From Streptomyces peucetius (lineage in GTDB: Bacteria > Actinomycetota > Actinomycetes > Streptomycetales > Streptomycetaceae): DNA of 64,000 nt. The notes beneath the pieces were generated by a model that saw only the letters and a list, made by a program, of their open reading frames with translations, was not told the DNA's origin and ran no database searches. The translations under genes were made by a program, and so were the position numbers. The stretch covers positions 434,001 through 498,000 of the forward strand of contig NZ_CP107567.1 of NCBI RefSeq assembly GCF_025854275.1. Direction: 5' to 3'. Shown here one piece after another: positions 63,947 through 64,000 of the stretch. How positions within the stretch are numbered: position 1 is the first letter of the stretch; the number at the start of each line of letters is the position of its first letter.

Positions 63947-64000
63947 GTGTTTACCTCCACATTTTCGACCACCGAGTGGTGGATAGCATCTGTCGTGTCC
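63947..64000 (+). CDS. Possible start of a further gene, cut by window end
   Basis: A GTG preceded by the purine-rich AAAGGGAAAAAGAAA opens VFTSTFSTTEWWIASVVS, which could be the beginning of a membrane protein. Only 18 codons are visible; this is weak evidence. Confidence 0.25.
   Translation, partial: MFTSTFSTTEWWIASVVS

Overview
The window reads as chromosomal DNA of a Streptomyces or very close actinomycete. It is strongly GC-rich with G/C at almost every third codon position. GTG starts are common, ATGA/GTGA overlaps link genes in operons, LacI-family regulators sit beside ABC sugar importers, and there are Tat signals, lipoboxes and a near-perfect CebR-type operator. No tRNA, rRNA, CRISPR array or complete insertion sequence was seen.

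Layout. (1) 1-7.3 kb: a CoA-thioester degradation island around a KstR2-like TetR repressor, with a thiolase cut by the window edge, an enoyl-CoA hydratase and four acyl-CoA dehydrogenases; one KstR2-type box lies in the divergent promoter. (2) 7.3-23.2 kb: a complete L-rhamnose-to-pyruvate system: LacI regulator, secreted beta-propeller lyase-like protein, mutarotase, ABC importer, isomerase, aldolase fused to lactaldehyde dehydrogenase, rhamnulokinase, then LutABC to oxidise the L-lactate. (3) 23.3-35.6 kb: RNase H, then a YtfQ-type (galactofuranose-like) ABC importer with LacI regulator and aldose epimerase, divergent from a large secreted PA14-GH2-LamG glycosidase; two related operators lie between them. 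(4) 35.6-43.7 kb: a GAF/SpoIIE phosphatase, a patch of gene remnants, a CmtR-like metal sensor with a CDF exporter, a compact coupled operon around a divergent NRAMP transporter, and a frameshifted phosphatase/kinase pseudogene. (5) 43.9-45.7 kb: a lectin-pectate lyase with a CebR-like box. (6) 45.8-50.6 kb: an amino-acid-type oxidation/transport locus (FAD oxidoreductase, OCD-family protein, GntR regulator, MFS) tied together by three copies of one operator. (7) 50.7-53.1 kb: a two-component system, followed on the other strand by a TPP riboswitch with no recognisable thiamine gene. (8) 53.2-58.6 kb: a sulfur-relay/persulfide locus with a broken cysteine desulfurase. (9) 58.8-64 kb: RibD-like reductase, exported carbonic anhydrase, a membrane NAD-binding (RCK) protein with a zinc-ribbon partner, and two transposase stubs joined tail to tail.

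Together regions 2, 3 and 5 describe a plant or algal polysaccharide scavenger: secreted enzymes cut rhamnosyl, galactosyl and galacturonate linkages, and dedicated importers and pathways consume the sugars. Functions are from family recognition by reading the sequence; no database search was run.
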